In this document: positions 16,861-25,662 of the stretch, piece after piece
Numbering within the stretch: the first letter of the stretch is position 1
Layout of the letters: the number at the start of each line of letters is the position of its first letter
Origin: Pigmentiphaga litoralis
GTDB taxonomy: Bacteria > Pseudomonadota > Gammaproteobacteria > Burkholderiales > Burkholderiaceae_B
NCBI RefSeq assembly: GCF_013408655.1
Contig: NZ_JACCBP010000001.1
Coordinates: 2,666,001 to 2,730,000 of the forward strand
Length of the DNA: 64,000 nt
Direction: 5' to 3'
Notes under the pieces: generated by a model
Seen by the model: the letters and a program-made list of their open reading frames with translations, nothing else
The model's database searches: none
What the model was told of the DNA's origin: nothing
Made by a program: the position numbers and the translations under genes

Positions 16861-17616
16861 ATGACCATCGAATTCCGTCCGGTTGCCAACGGCATCCATG
16901 AAGTCCTGCTGCAGCGGCCCGAGCGCATGAACGCCCTGGACACCGCCAGCAAACGCGCGCTGGGCGACATCTGGCAGGCCGCCAACGACGATCCCGCGGT
17001 CAAGGTCCTGATCGTGCGCGGCGCCGGCGACCGCGCCTTTTGCGCCGGGTCCGACATCAAGGAAATGCAGGCCACCGGCACCATGGTCGATACCGAGACA
17101 CTGATGCGCGCCATTCCTGGCGTCGGTGTCGAACTCAACAAACCTGTGATCGCCGCCATGCACGGCTTCACGGTCGGCATGGGCCTTACGCTGGCCATCC
17201 ATTGCGACTTCCGCATTGCCGCGGCCACCGGCAAGATCGGCTTTCCGGAAACGCAGCACGGGATGCTGTCGGGCGTCAGCGCCCTGACCCTGCCGGGCAT
17301 CGTGGGCGAGGCCAAGGCGCTGGACCTGATGCTGACCGCGCGCATGCTGACCCCGCAACAGGCACTGGACATCGGCTTGGTCGATCAGGTCGTGCCCGAC
17401 AGCTGGCAGGCCGCGCTGGAACTGGCCGACCGGCTGGTCGCCAATTCGGCGGCAGCGATGGCGCAGACCAAACACCTGATCCTGCTCGACCGCCGCCGCC
17501 GCATCCGCGAGCATGCCGCGGCCATTGATGCGGCGCGGCTGGCGATCCTGGACTCCAAGGAATTCGGAGATGTCGTCAGGCACACGCCAGGCGCCGGTCG
17601 CGTGCGGGACAACTGA
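16861..17616 (+). CDS. enoyl-CoA hydratase/isomerase family protein
   Basis: Crotonase-fold protein of 251 residues acting on a CoA thioester in the cytoplasm. Oxyanion-hole segments AFCAGSDIKEM (59-69) and HGFTVGMGLTLA (101-112) are present. One of the two catalytic acids of true hydratases is conserved (E130 in GFPETQHG); the other is replaced (GLTL instead of GCEL), so it may be an isomerase or another crotonase activity. ATG 16861 follows AAGGAG. Divergent from the dehydrogenase-ligase operon, with the shared candidate operator between. Confidence 0.9.
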   Translation: MTIEFRPVANGIHEVLLQRPERMNALDTASKRALGDIWQAANDDPAVKVLIVRGAGDRAFCAGSDIKEMQATGTMVDTETLMRAIPGVGVELNKPVIAAMHGFTVGMGLTLAIHCDFRIAAATGKIGFPETQHGMLSGVSALTLPGIVGEAKALDLMLTARMLTPQQALDIGLVDQVVPDSWQAALELADRLVANSAAAMAQTKHLILLDRRRRIREHAAAIDAARLAILDSKEFGDVVRHTPGAGRVRDN

Positions 17617-17628
17617 TCACGATCATTC

Positions 17629-17643
17629 TTGACTGGCAGTCAA
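17629..17643. promoter_or_regulatory. palindrome upstream of the epimerase gene
   Basis: TTGACT-GGC-AGTCAA, a perfect 6+3+6 inverted repeat just after the hydratase stop and 82 bp before the epimerase ATG. It could be an operator for the 17725-19457 gene pair. No adjacent regulator is obvious. Confidence 0.3.
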
Positions 17644-17724
17644 ATATCATTGGACCGATGACGGGTTTTTCGCAAACCCCGACAGGAGGACACTGCAGTC
17701 TGTTCCTACCTATCGGAGTGTGTC

Positions 17725-18627
17725 ATGCACGTTTTCATCACCGGCGCGACCGGCTTCATCGGCGGCTCGATCGCCCAGCATCTGCAACAACACGGCCATA
17801 CGGTCAGCGGCCTGGCGCGCACCGATGACAAGGCGCGCCAGCTGCGCGCCCTGGGCATCGAACCCGTCATCGGCACCCTGGATGACCATGACGTGCTCGC
17901 GGACGCGGCCCGGCGTGCCGACGCCGTCATCAACGCCGCCGACAGCGACCATCGCGGCGCCATCGAAGCGCTGATCGATGGCCTGCGCGGCAGCAACAAG
18001 CCCCTGCTTCATACCAGCGGGTCCAGTCTGATTGGCGACGACGTGGGCGGTGACCGCCTGTCGGACCGGATCTTTGACGAGGACACGCCCTTCATCGTCG
18101 AAGACGGCAAGCAGGCGCGCTACGCCATCGACAAACTGGTGCTGAATGCCGCCGAGCAGGGCGTGCGCGGCGTCGTCATCTGCAACACCATGATCTATGG
18201 CCGCGGCGCAGGCCTGCATGCGGACAGCGTGCAGATCCCGCCTCTGGTCGAGCAGGCCCGCAAGAGCGGCGTGGTGCGTGTCGTCGGCAAGGGCGTGAAT
18301 CGCTGGTCGAATGTACACATCGAGGACGTGGTCGAGCTGTATCGCCTCGCCCTGGAATCCGCGCCGGCCGGGGCCTTCTACTTCGTTGAAAACGGCGAGG
18401 CCTCGTTTGCCGAGATCGGCGCCGCCATCGCGCACCGCCTGGGCCTGGGCCCGGTCCAGTCATGGACGGTGGAAGAAGCCACCCGCGAATGGGGCCAGGG
18501 CCACGCCCGCTATTCCTTCGGTTCCAACAGCCGGGTACGCGGCGTGCATGCCCGTCGGGACCTCGGCTGGTCGCCGCGCCGTGCGTCGGTGACCGACTGG
18601 ATCGAACACGACATGCCGCTGGCCTGA
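17725..18627 (+). CDS. NAD(P)-dependent epimerase/dehydratase-like protein
   Basis: Extended SDR of 300 residues. The Rossmann motif is at 7-13 (GATGFIG), the catalytic Tyr/Lys are Y133 and K137 (YAIDK), with HTSGSS at 96-101 supplying the Ser. The C-terminal domain (about 190-300) closes with a substrate-binding helix. Such proteins reduce or epimerise sugars, lignin-type ketones or polyketides; the substrate is unclear. It is followed by an aldo/keto reductase after 32 bp, so the two probably form a reductase operon. Confidence 0.88.
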   Translation: MHVFITGATGFIGGSIAQHLQQHGHTVSGLARTDDKARQLRALGIEPVIGTLDDHDVLADAARRADAVINAADSDHRGAIEALIDGLRGSNKPLLHTSGSSLIGDDVGGDRLSDRIFDEDTPFIVEDGKQARYAIDKLVLNAAEQGVRGVVICNTMIYGRGAGLHADSVQIPPLVEQARKSGVVRVVGKGVNRWSNVHIEDVVELYRLALESAPAGAFYFVENGEASFAEIGAAIAHRLGLGPVQSWTVEEATREWGQGHARYSFGSNSRVRGVHARRDLGWSPRRASVTDWIEHDMPLA

Positions 18628-18659
18628 GCCGCGCTGTCCTTCACCACAAGGAGTTTTCC

Positions 18660-19457
18660 ATGAGCATCCCTGCATTCGGGCTGGGCACGTTCCGCCTCAA
18701 GGACCAGGTCGTCATCGACTCGGTCAGTACCGCCCTGGAACTGGGCTACCGCTGCATCGACACCGCGCAGATCTACGGCAACGAAGCCGAAGTCGGGAAG
18801 GCGCTGTCGGATAGCGGCGTGCCGCGCGACGAGGTGTTCATCACGACCAAGATCTGGGTCGACAACCTGTCGCGCGACATGCTGGCCGACAGCCTCAAGG
18901 ACAGCCTGGATCGCCTGCGCACCGACCGCGTCGACCTGACGCTCATCCATTGGCCGTCGCGTACGGTGCCGGCGGCGGAGTCACTGGAAGCCCTGGCCCG
19001 CGCGCAGTCCGATGGGCTGACGCGTGCGTTCGGCATTTCGAACTTCACGACGGCGCAGATGCAGGAGGCCATCGACGCCGTGGGTGCACAGCAGATCGCG
19101 ACCAACCAGGTTGAACTGCACCCTTATCTGCAGAACCGCAAGGTGGCCGACTTTGCACGGCAGCACGGCATCCACATCACGTCCTACATGACCCTGGCCT
19201 ATGGCAAGGTGCTGAAGGACCCGGTGCTGGAAGCGATCGCGGCCCGCCACGACGCCACGCCCGTGCAGGTGGCGCTGGCCTGGGCCATGCAGCTGGGCTA
19301 TGCGGTGATTCCGTCGTCGACCCGCCGCGACAACCTGGAGAGCAATCTGCGCTCGCGCGACCTGCGCCTGTCGGATGAGGACATGGCGCAGATCGCCGCG
19401 CTGGACCGGGGCGAACGGCTGACCAGTCCTGCATCGATCGCGCCAGAGTGGGATTGA
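18660..19457 (+). CDS. aldo/keto reductase (DkgB-like)
   Basis: NADPH-dependent carbonyl reductase of 265 residues with the full catalytic tetrad D34, Y39 ([10 protein letters not shown]), K64 (ITTKIW) and H97 (LIHWP). C-terminal [13 protein letters not shown] is the NADPH phosphate-binding block. Length and sequence match DkgB (2,5-diketogluconate / methylglyoxal reductase) proteins. ATG 18660 follows AAGGAG. Its stop lies in a hairpin (TTGAG-CGCC-CTCAA, 19454-19467). Confidence 0.92.
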   Translation: MSIPAFGLGTFRLKDQVVIDSVSTALELGYRCIDTAQIYGNEAEVGKALSDSGVPRDEVFITTKIWVDNLSRDMLADSLKDSLDRLRTDRVDLTLIHWPSRTVPAAESLEALARAQSDGLTRAFGISNFTTAQMQEAIDAVGAQQIATNQVELHPYLQNRKVADFARQHGIHITSYMTLAYGKVLKDPVLEAIAARHDATPVQVALAWAMQLGYAVIPSSTRRDNLESNLRSRDLRLSDEDMAQIAALDRGERLTSPASIAPEWD

Positions 19458-19490
19458 GCGCCCTCAAGTCCGAACCCGCCCAAACTTGAG
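19454..19490. terminator. hairpins between convergent genes
   Basis: TTGAG-CGCC-CTCAA (19454-19467) overlaps the aldo/keto reductase stop. A second, overlapping inverted repeat pairs CTCAAGT with ACTTGAG about 14-16 bases further on. They could end transcription from either side before the convergent gene that stops at 19496. Confidence 0.4.
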
Positions 19491-19495
19491 CCTGT

Positions 19496-20488
19496 TCAGT
19501 TCTTTGACAGGTCCAGGGTGGATGGATCGAACAGTTCCGCGATCCCCACCTGCCGGGGCGACAGCCCCTGCTCGTGGTGGTATCGCGTAAAGGTTTCGAG
19601 CGTGTGCCGGTTGGCGTCAACCCCGTAGCTCCAGAAGTCGTCGCCCATCAGGGCGCGCGACGCATGGTATTCGGACACGCCCCAGGGCAGCGAGGTGTAC
19701 AGGTGGCCGATCTGCGCCAGTTCGGTCATGGCCAGCGCCTTGGCCTGGTTGAAGGCCTTGAACACGCTGACCGGCAACCACGGGTGCTGTTCGACCAGGG
19801 CCCGGCGAATGCCGATCACATGCATGATCGGGAAGAGCCGGGTGCGCCGGTAGTAGTCCTGCTCGACCTGCTTGAAATCCGGAAACAGCAGTCCCACGTT
19901 AGGTGCGCCGCGCGTGAACGACGACGGCGCCTTGGCGCCGAATACCGCATCCAGTTCGCCATTCGCCAGTTGTTCGGACAGCGTCGCGTTCGGCGCGATT
20001 TGCGCCAGGTCGATGTCATCGGGCAGTTGCAGCGGCGCGCGTTCCTGGCGGCCGGCCTGCTCCACCCCACCCCGCCGCCAGTGCACCTGGTTGGCACGCA
20101 CGCCGTAGTCGTCCTGCAGCATGCCGCGGATCCACACGTTCGCGGTGATCTGGTATTCGGGCACGCCGATGGTCTTGCCCGCCAGGTCTTCCGGGCGCGT
20201 GATGCCGCGATCGGTCCGGATATAGATACCCGAGTGACGGAACACACGCGACACGAAGGCGGGCACGGCCACGTAGTCGGCCTGCCCGCGGGCCGTCATG
20301 ACGGTATGGCTGCTCAAGGACAGTTCGGAAATGTCGAAGGCCTGTCCATTGAAGGCGCGATGGAAGATTTCTTCGGGGTGCAGGGCGAGCGGCAGCAGAT
20401 CGCACCCCTCCACGGTGACGCGCCCATCGAACAGGGCGCGGGTACGGTCATAGTCACAACAGCCAAGGCTGAGCTGCAAACGGTTCAT
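19496..20488 (-). CDS. 4,5-dihydroxyphthalate decarboxylase-like protein
   Basis: A 330-residue protein that resembles Pht5-type 4,5-dihydroxyphthalate decarboxylase, a family with the periplasmic-binding-protein fold. It starts LQLSLGCCDYDRTRALFDG and has the block GKTIGVPEYQITANVWIRGMLQDDYGV. No signal peptide is present, so it acts in the cytoplasm, in line with an enzyme rather than a transport receptor. ATG 20488 follows an AGGAGAC-type site. It lies 41 bp after a Bug gene on the same strand and is probably co-transcribed. An aromatic dicarboxylate substrate is plausible but not shown. Confidence 0.75.
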   Translation of the reverse strand: MNRLQLSLGCCDYDRTRALFDGRVTVEGCDLLPLALHPEEIFHRAFNGQAFDISELSLSSHTVMTARGQADYVAVPAFVSRVFRHSGIYIRTDRGITRPEDLAGKTIGVPEYQITANVWIRGMLQDDYGVRANQVHWRRGGVEQAGRQERAPLQLPDDIDLAQIAPNATLSEQLANGELDAVFGAKAPSSFTRGAPNVGLLFPDFKQVEQDYYRRTRLFPIMHVIGIRRALVEQHPWLPVSVFKAFNQAKALAMTELAQIGHLYTSLPWGVSEYHASRALMGDDFWSYGVDANRHTLETFTRYHHEQGLSPRQVGIAELFDPSTLDLSKN

Positions 20489-20529
20489 CAATAGGTCTCC
20501 TGTCTTGTCACGGCGCGAATGGCGAACGC

Positions 20530-21543
20530 TCATTCGGCCTGGATATTGGCTTCCTTGGCGGCCACGCCATACTTTTCGAAGTCGCTGCGGATGAGCTGCA
20601 TCATCGGGCCAGACGGCATCACCAGCATGTCGAGCCCGGCGTCGTTCAGCCGTTTCGTCACGTCCGGCATCGCGGCCACCTGGCGGATGTCGGCCTCCAG
20701 CTTGCTGGCGATGGCCGGGGGCGTCCGCGGCGGCGCCATGAAGCCATAGTAGTTGTCCAGCGAGAAGTCCTTCAGCGCCGGCACACCCGCTTCGCGGAAG
20801 GTCGGCACGCCGGCGGCAGACGCACTCGGGTCTTTCGAGAACAGCGCCAGGGCGCGCAGCCGGCCTGTCTTGGTGAACGCGATGGCGGCCGGCGCGGAGA
20901 CCGCGGCGGCCGGCACATGCCCGGCCAGCACGTCGGCTACGGCTGGCGTACAGCCCCGGTACGGCACGTGCAGCGCCTTGATACCGGTGGCGTGCTTCAT
21001 CATTTCCAGCCCGAAGTGGTGCGGGCTGGCCACGTTGCAGCTGGCGATCGCGTACTTGCCGGGATTGGCTTTCAGCAGGTCGACAAATTCGCGGGTCGTG
21101 GTGGCAGGCAGGGCCGACGGGTTGGTCACCAGCATCATGGGCGACGAGGTGACAAGGCCGAGCGGCACGAAGTCCTTCGTGAAGTCGAAGGTCAGGTTCG
21201 GGTAGACGACCTGGTTGATGATGTGCGTGTTGGTGGCCAGCAGCAGGGTGTAGCCGTCGGCCGGCGCACGCACCACGGCTTCGGCGCCGATGGATCCGCC
21301 CGCGCCTGCGCGGTTTTCCACGACCACGGGCTGCTTCCACAGCTCGGCCAGCTTTTCGCCAAAGATCCGGGCGGTCACATCGGCCGCGCCGCCTGGCGTG
21401 AACGTCACGATCAGCTTGACCGGGTGGTCCGGAAAGGCCTGGGCCGCGGCCGGACCGGAGAAGCTCAGTGTACTGACGATTACTGCTGCGGCGGCGGCGA
21501 TACGCGCGCCGTGCGCCGGCCTGAAAGGGGTGTTGCCTTGCAT
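20530..21543 (-). CDS. Bug-family TTT periplasmic receptor (3)
   Basis: Receptor of 337 residues; signal peptide cut near residues 34-36 (AAAQA). Blocks: HPVKLIVTFTPGGAADVTARIF, VVVENRAGAGGSIGAEAV, APADGYTLLL and VPYRGCTPAVADVLAGH. It carries two Cys, C169 (IASCNVASPHH) and C198 (YRGC), 29 residues apart; receptor 6 has the same pair at the same spacing, which suggests a disulfide. ATG 21543 follows GGAGAT. Divergent from a GcvA-like LysR regulator and upstream of the decarboxylase-like gene. Confidence 0.93.
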   Translation of the reverse strand: MQGNTPFRPAHGARIAAAAAVIVSTLSFSGPAAAQAFPDHPVKLIVTFTPGGAADVTARIFGEKLAELWKQPVVVENRAGAGGSIGAEAVVRAPADGYTLLLATNTHIINQVVYPNLTFDFTKDFVPLGLVTSSPMMLVTNPSALPATTTREFVDLLKANPGKYAIASCNVASPHHFGLEMMKHATGIKALHVPYRGCTPAVADVLAGHVPAAAVSAPAAIAFTKTGRLRALALFSKDPSASAAGVPTFREAGVPALKDFSLDNYYGFMAPPRTPPAIASKLEADIRQVAAMPDVTKRLNDAGLDMLVMPSGPMMQLIRSDFEKYGVAAKEANIQAE

Positions 21544-21794
21544 GACATCTCCTGGTTGGACGGGCAGACGGGCCAGGTTGCCGCCGCTCGTCCTCAAATT
21601 GGAACGATTTATGCTTATTGGTACGGGTTCATGGACCCGTACCCGGCGCCAGAGACGCGCCGTAGAAGAACCCGTGTAGCGGCATGCACGCTCGCGTGCA
21701 CCGCACGCCGCCGACGCACCGCATCGGCAGCGCATGCACCAAGGTATTCCCAGGAGGAGACAGGGTCTTCCGTCAACAACCTGGCCGAGAGCAC

Positions 21795-22787
21795 ATGGCG
21801 AACCGACACCCTCCCCTCAATTCCCTCAAGGTCTTTGAAGCCGCCGCCCGTCACCTGAGCTTCAAGAAGGCCGCCGAAGAACTGTGCGTGACCCCCGGCG
21901 CCGTCAGCCGGCAACTGAGTCATCTCGAATCCCTGATAGGAGCACCCCTGTTCCGGCGCGTCAACCACGGCATCGAACTGACAGCCGCGGCCAGGCTGTG
22001 CCTGCCCAAGCTGCAGGAAGGCCTGGCCTGCCTGCGCGAGTCCGTCGAACAGATCTTTGAACATACCGAGTCGCAGACGCTGTCGGTGTACGCGGCGCCC
22101 TCCTTCGCCATGCGCTGGCTGATGCCGCGCCTGCACCGCTTTGCGCTGGACCATCCGGACATCGACGTGCAGGTGTCGACCCGCATCAGTCCGTTCGTGG
22201 GCCGCCGCGGCACGCCGCAGGCCACCCTCGACATCCATGCATGGACCGACCAGGCCGACGTGGTGATGATGTTCGGTGATGACCACCTGCCCGCCACCAC
22301 GCCGGACCTGCACGTGGAGCCCCTGATGCCGCTGTCGATCACGCCGATGTGCAGTCCCGATCTGCTTGACGGGGCGCACGGCATGAGCGATCCGGAAGAT
22401 GTGCTGCAGCATCTGCTGCTGCACGACAACCGGGGATTGCGTTACGGCACCAAGTCGTTCTGGCGGCAATGGCTGGACGCAGCAGGGGTCAGCGCGCCCA
22501 ACGCCGATGGCGGGCCGCGTTTCACCCATTCGCTGCTGGCGCTCGAAGCGGCGATCGATGGCATGGGCGTGGTGGCGAGCACGCCCATGCTGGTCACCGA
22601 TGCGTTGCGCACCGGCGCGCTGGTCGCGCCGTTCGACCTGCAGGTGCCGTTGGGCTGCGCCTATCACCTGATCAGCAAGCCGGCCGCGTACCAGCGCAAC
22701 GACGTCGCCCTGTTCCGCAACTGGCTGCATGCCGAGGTCAAACGCAGCCGGCACGATGTGCCGCGGCGCCTGCCCGCCTATGCCTGA
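21795..22787 (+). CDS. LysR-family regulator, GcvA-like
   Basis: Regulator of 330 residues. N-terminal NSLKVFEAAARHLSFKKAAEELCVTPGAVSRQLSHLE is the HTH of the GcvA subgroup. The effector domain spans about 90-300. It is divergent from the Bug / decarboxylase-like operon (252 bp apart), which it probably controls; the AT-rich ATTTATGCTTAT near 21610 is a possible T-N11-A site. ATG 21795 was chosen for the conserved start. Its stop lies inside a hairpin shared with the convergent amidase gene. Confidence 0.92.
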   Translation: MANRHPPLNSLKVFEAAARHLSFKKAAEELCVTPGAVSRQLSHLESLIGAPLFRRVNHGIELTAAARLCLPKLQEGLACLRESVEQIFEHTESQTLSVYAAPSFAMRWLMPRLHRFALDHPDIDVQVSTRISPFVGRRGTPQATLDIHAWTDQADVVMMFGDDHLPATTPDLHVEPLMPLSITPMCSPDLLDGAHGMSDPEDVLQHLLLHDNRGLRYGTKSFWRQWLDAAGVSAPNADGGPRFTHSLLALEAAIDGMGVVASTPMLVTDALRTGALVAPFDLQVPLGCAYHLISKPAAYQRNDVALFRNWLHAEVKRSRHDVPRRLPAYA

Positions 22788-22802
22788 ACCCACGTTCAGG
22801 CA
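22781..22802. terminator. bidirectional hairpin containing both stop codons
   Basis: TGCCTGAAC-CCAC-GTTCAGGCA: a perfect 9-bp stem with a 4-base loop. The TGA of the LysR gene (22785-22787) lies in the left arm and the stop of the opposite gene (22796-22798) mirrors it in the right arm. No strong T-run follows on either strand. Confidence 0.55.
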
Positions 22803-23578
22803 ATCGCCCGCAGCGGCGGCACGGACTGGGTGCTGGCCTTGGTCGCGCCCGAGGGAAGCTTGAACATGCCGTTGGGCAGCTCGCGCATGTAGGCGATGAT
22901 CTCGGCCGTCTTGAGAACGTCAGCGTACTTCGCATTCATGTCGCACAGGTTGATGGCGTGGCTGGCCTCGCTGCGGTCGAAGCAGCCTTCTTCCGAAATG
23001 GTGACGCGGTAGTTCATGCTGAACGCGTCGAGCACGGTCGCCCGCACGCAGCCCGAGGTCGTGGTGCCGGTCACGATCACGCTGTCGCAACCCAGCAGGG
23101 TCAGATAGCTGGCCAGGTTGGTGCCATAGAAGCCCGACGGCTTCTGCTTGTAGACCACGATGTCCTGCGGCTGCGGCGCGATCGCATCGACGATGGCGTT
23201 GCCGTCCCGGTCGGGGACCGGCTGCGCCACGTCCTCTTCGTTGCGATTGTTCTTCCATCCCCACGACCCGGAGTCCCAGTTGTCTTCGCGCCGGAAGCCC
23301 GTCGTGTAGATCACCGGCAGTTCCTTCATGTGCGCGGTGTCTATCAGTTCCTTGATCGAGTCGATCGCGACCCAGCTTTCCGCGCCGCACGAATTGCGCC
23401 AGCGCTTGATCGATTCCAGGATGGGCTCGTCCGGCCGATCGCCGGCAAAGGCCCAGCTCACATCGATCACAAGCAGGGCGGGACGTTTGCCGAAGGCGCC
23501 CCGCGCGCCGTACCCGGAGGCGGCGAACACCTCCTTGTCGCGGGGGGTCAGGAATTTGTCCCAGATGCGTTCAGACAT
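22796..23578 (-). CDS. isochorismatase-family amidohydrolase
   Basis: Cysteine hydrolase of 260 residues. The catalytic triad of the family is visible: D39 (LLVIDVSWAF), K144 (IVVYKQKPSGF) and C177 (GTTTSGCVRATVLDAF). This set occurs in N-carbamoylsarcosine amidases, nicotinamidases and maleamate amidases; the long N-terminus and the tryptophan-rich loop (about 100-112) are closest to the N-carbamoyl amidase branch. It ends an operon behind a NitT/TauT-type ABC importer, so it probably hydrolyses an imported N-containing compound. The stop sits in the shared hairpin. Confidence 0.87.
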   Translation of the reverse strand: MSERIWDKFLTPRDKEVFAASGYGARGAFGKRPALLVIDVSWAFAGDRPDEPILESIKRWRNSCGAESWVAIDSIKELIDTAHMKELPVIYTTGFRREDNWDSGSWGWKNNRNEEDVAQPVPDRDGNAIVDAIAPQPQDIVVYKQKPSGFYGTNLASYLTLLGCDSVIVTGTTTSGCVRATVLDAFSMNYRVTISEEGCFDRSEASHAINLCDMNAKYADVLKTAEIIAYMRELPNGMFKLPSGATKASTQSVPPLRAIA

Positions 23579-23617
23579 GGCTAATGCTCCTAGCGGGTTG
23601 GTGGCAATGGATCAGGC

Positions 23618-24613
23618 TTACTTGACCGCGACATTCTTCTGGACGAACTGCATGTCGATGACGCCCGCGTACGGCACGTCCTGCTTGAGCATGCCCGCGT
23701 CCATCACGACCGACTTGGACGTGGTCCAGGCTTGCTGCGAGACCAGGCCGTCGCGGCTCCAGATCTCGTCCTTGAAACTGCGATCGATCGTCGCCTTCAG
23801 ATCTTCGGGCGGCATCGTCGGAAATTCCTTGCGCGCGATCTCGGCGGCTTCGGCCGGATTCGCATAGGTGGCCTGCAGCCCCTTCATCACGGCCCGCACG
23901 AACTTCGCGACGGTTTCAGGCTGCTTGGTGATCGACTCCAGGCGCACGTTCAGGGTCGAGTAGGCATAGGGGCCGAGTTCACGCGGCACGTTGTAGAACG
24001 GCTCTTCGAACAGGCCAGCCCGGATCCCCTGCGTGATCTGCGGTTCGGCGGCCACGATGATCTGCGCGCGCCCCGCCTTCACGGCAGCCAGGCCACCCGC
24101 CGCCGTGGTCTCGAGCAACTCCACATCCTTCTTGGAATCCACCTTCCACTTGTCCAGCAAGAACCGTGTGATCGAATTGGGGGTGCCGCCGACCGCGCCG
24201 GTGGCCACGGCCTTGCCCTTCAGGAAGGCGGACATGTCCTGCCCCGTGGGCGCCATGCCTTTCTTGGCGACCAGATACACGTTGCCGCGATCCACCACAT
24301 TGACGACGGAGCGCAGTTCGGCGCCCTTGAGCTTGGCGTAGGCGTTGTGTTCCGGGCCGCCAATGAAGGCAAAGGCCTGGCCCGACAGCACGGCATTGGT
24401 ATGGCCCGATCCGCTTTCGATCGTGACGACCTTGAGCGCCAGGCCTTCCTGCGCAAAGAACCCTTTGTGGATGGCGACATAGAGCGGCAGGTAACCGGTG
24501 GAGTGCACCGGTTCGGCCACCACCAGGGGTTCAAGGTCGGCGGCCTGAGCGGTCGCGGTCAATGCAAGCGCCAGGGACAGGCCGCGGAAGACGGAAGAAA
24601 GGCCGAAGGTCAT
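23618..24613 (-). CDS. ABC importer substrate-binding protein, NitT/TauT type
   Basis: Periplasmic binding protein of 331 residues; signal peptide cut after AQA at about residue 24. Family features: VVAEPVHSTGYLPLYVAIHKGFFAQEGL, then SGSGHTNAVLSGQAFAFIGGPEH and GKAVATGAVGGTPNSITRFLL (SsuA/ThiY/TauA fold). It is third in the ABC operon, after the ATPase and permease genes and before the amidase. The ligand may be an aliphatic or aromatic nitrogen compound, judging from the downstream amidase. Confidence 0.9.
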   Translation of the reverse strand: MTFGLSSVFRGLSLALALTATAQAADLEPLVVAEPVHSTGYLPLYVAIHKGFFAQEGLALKVVTIESGSGHTNAVLSGQAFAFIGGPEHNAYAKLKGAELRSVVNVVDRGNVYLVAKKGMAPTGQDMSAFLKGKAVATGAVGGTPNSITRFLLDKWKVDSKKDVELLETTAAGGLAAVKAGRAQIIVAAEPQITQGIRAGLFEEPFYNVPRELGPYAYSTLNVRLESITKQPETVAKFVRAVMKGLQATYANPAEAAEIARKEFPTMPPEDLKATIDRSFKDEIWSRDGLVSQQAWTTSKSVVMDAGMLKQDVPYAGVIDMQFVQKNVAVK

Positions 24614-24687
24614 GATGTGCTATCCCAGGGTGAACGACAAAGAAAGGAAAACGGGACGGGCCGGACGGCCCGATCCGAAGGCAAAGA

Positions 24688-25563
24688 TCAGTGCGTGACG
24701 CCCTTGCGCAGCACGCGCTCGAGCCAGGACACGCCGACATACATCACGATCGACAGGGTCGCGAGCACCAGCACGGCCACCCACACCAGGGCGATCTCAT
24801 AGGTCTGGCCGGCATACATGATCGTGCGGCCCAGGCCGTGCTGCGAGGCAATGAACTCGCCCACGATGGACCCCGTCAATGCCAGGCCGATGTTGACCCG
24901 CAAGATGGAGATGATCCAGGGAATGCAGGCCGGCACCACCAGCTTGCGGAACACCTGCCAGCGCGATGCGCCCAGCGAATAGAACAGCCGTTCGCCGTCC
25001 GGATCGATGGCGCGTACGCCGGCATAGGCGGTCAGCGTCGACACCACCAGCGTCAGGGCGGTGGCGATGGCGACCTTGGACGCGAGGTCCATGCCGAACA
25101 CCAGGATCACCAGGGGGGCCAGCGCCAGCTTGGGCAGCGATTCGAAACAGATGATGTAGGGCTGCATGATCGCGGCGTAGTTGCGCGACCACCAGAACGA
25201 CAGGCCCAGCGTGGCGCCGCCTACCGTGCCAAGGAAAAAGCCCATCAGCGTGGACCGGAAGGTGTAGCTGATGTCGACGAAGGCATTGCCGCTTTCAAAA
25301 AAGGTCAGCAAGGTCGCCCAGATCGCGGTGGGCCGCGACCAGAAGAAGGCATCGATCCAGCCATATTCGGCGGCCGCTTCCCACAGCGCGACGCCGCCGA
25401 CGAGCAGGCCCAGCTGCGCGGCCAGGATGATCTGGATGGGCCACGCTTTCTGCACCGGCAGGCGGCGCACCTTGCGAGGCGTGGCCGCGCGGCGGGCGGC
25501 GGGGGGCGCGGGCGTGGACAGCACGGCGCCGACGCCGGCGTCAGTGACGGTAGTCGTGGACAT
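24688..25563 (-). CDS. ABC importer permease, NitT/TauT type
   Basis: Inner-membrane permease of 291 residues with about six to seven helices. The coupling (EAA) loop is SLGASRWQVFRKLVVPACIPWI followed by GLALTGSIVGEFIASQHGLG, typical of SsuC/TauC. The first 40 residues are a Pro/Ala/Arg-rich cytoplasmic tail. ATG 25563. The 92-bp gap to the ATPase gene contains a 13-bp tandem repeat. Confidence 0.92.
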   Translation of the reverse strand: MSTTTVTDAGVGAVLSTPAPPAARRAATPRKVRRLPVQKAWPIQIILAAQLGLLVGGVALWEAAAEYGWIDAFFWSRPTAIWATLLTFFESGNAFVDISYTFRSTLMGFFLGTVGGATLGLSFWWSRNYAAIMQPYIICFESLPKLALAPLVILVFGMDLASKVAIATALTLVVSTLTAYAGVRAIDPDGERLFYSLGASRWQVFRKLVVPACIPWIISILRVNIGLALTGSIVGEFIASQHGLGRTIMYAGQTYEIALVWVAVLVLATLSIVMYVGVSWLERVLRKGVTH

Positions 25564-25610
25564 GAACGTTTCCTTGCAAGGACGAAATCAGGCGGAGGCG
25601 GGATCGGGCC

Positions 25611-25662
25611 GCGACGTCATGCGGCGACGTCACACGGCGACGTCATGCGGCAACGTCAGGCG
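25611..25662. repeat. 13-bp tandem repeat, four copies
   Basis: Four copies of a 13-mer with consensus GCGACGTCATGCG; copy 2 ends ACACG-like, and copy 4 has GCAACGTCAGGCG. Each unit contains TGACGTCGC on the minus strand. The fourth copy includes the stop codon of the ABC ATPase gene (25656-25658); the rest fill the gap before the permease gene. The period is not a multiple of three, so copy-number change would move the stop context. Confidence 0.8.

Noticed and set aside
16731..17372. N-terminal extension of the alcohol dehydrogenase frame across the divergent hydratase gene.
   Set aside because: It would overlap the hydratase gene on the other strand; MKAVILSAFGGPD at 16730 is the normal start of the family.
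25611..25662. Tandem repeat considered as a CRISPR array.
   Set aside because: The 13-bp units are directly adjacent with no spacers and no cas genes are near.
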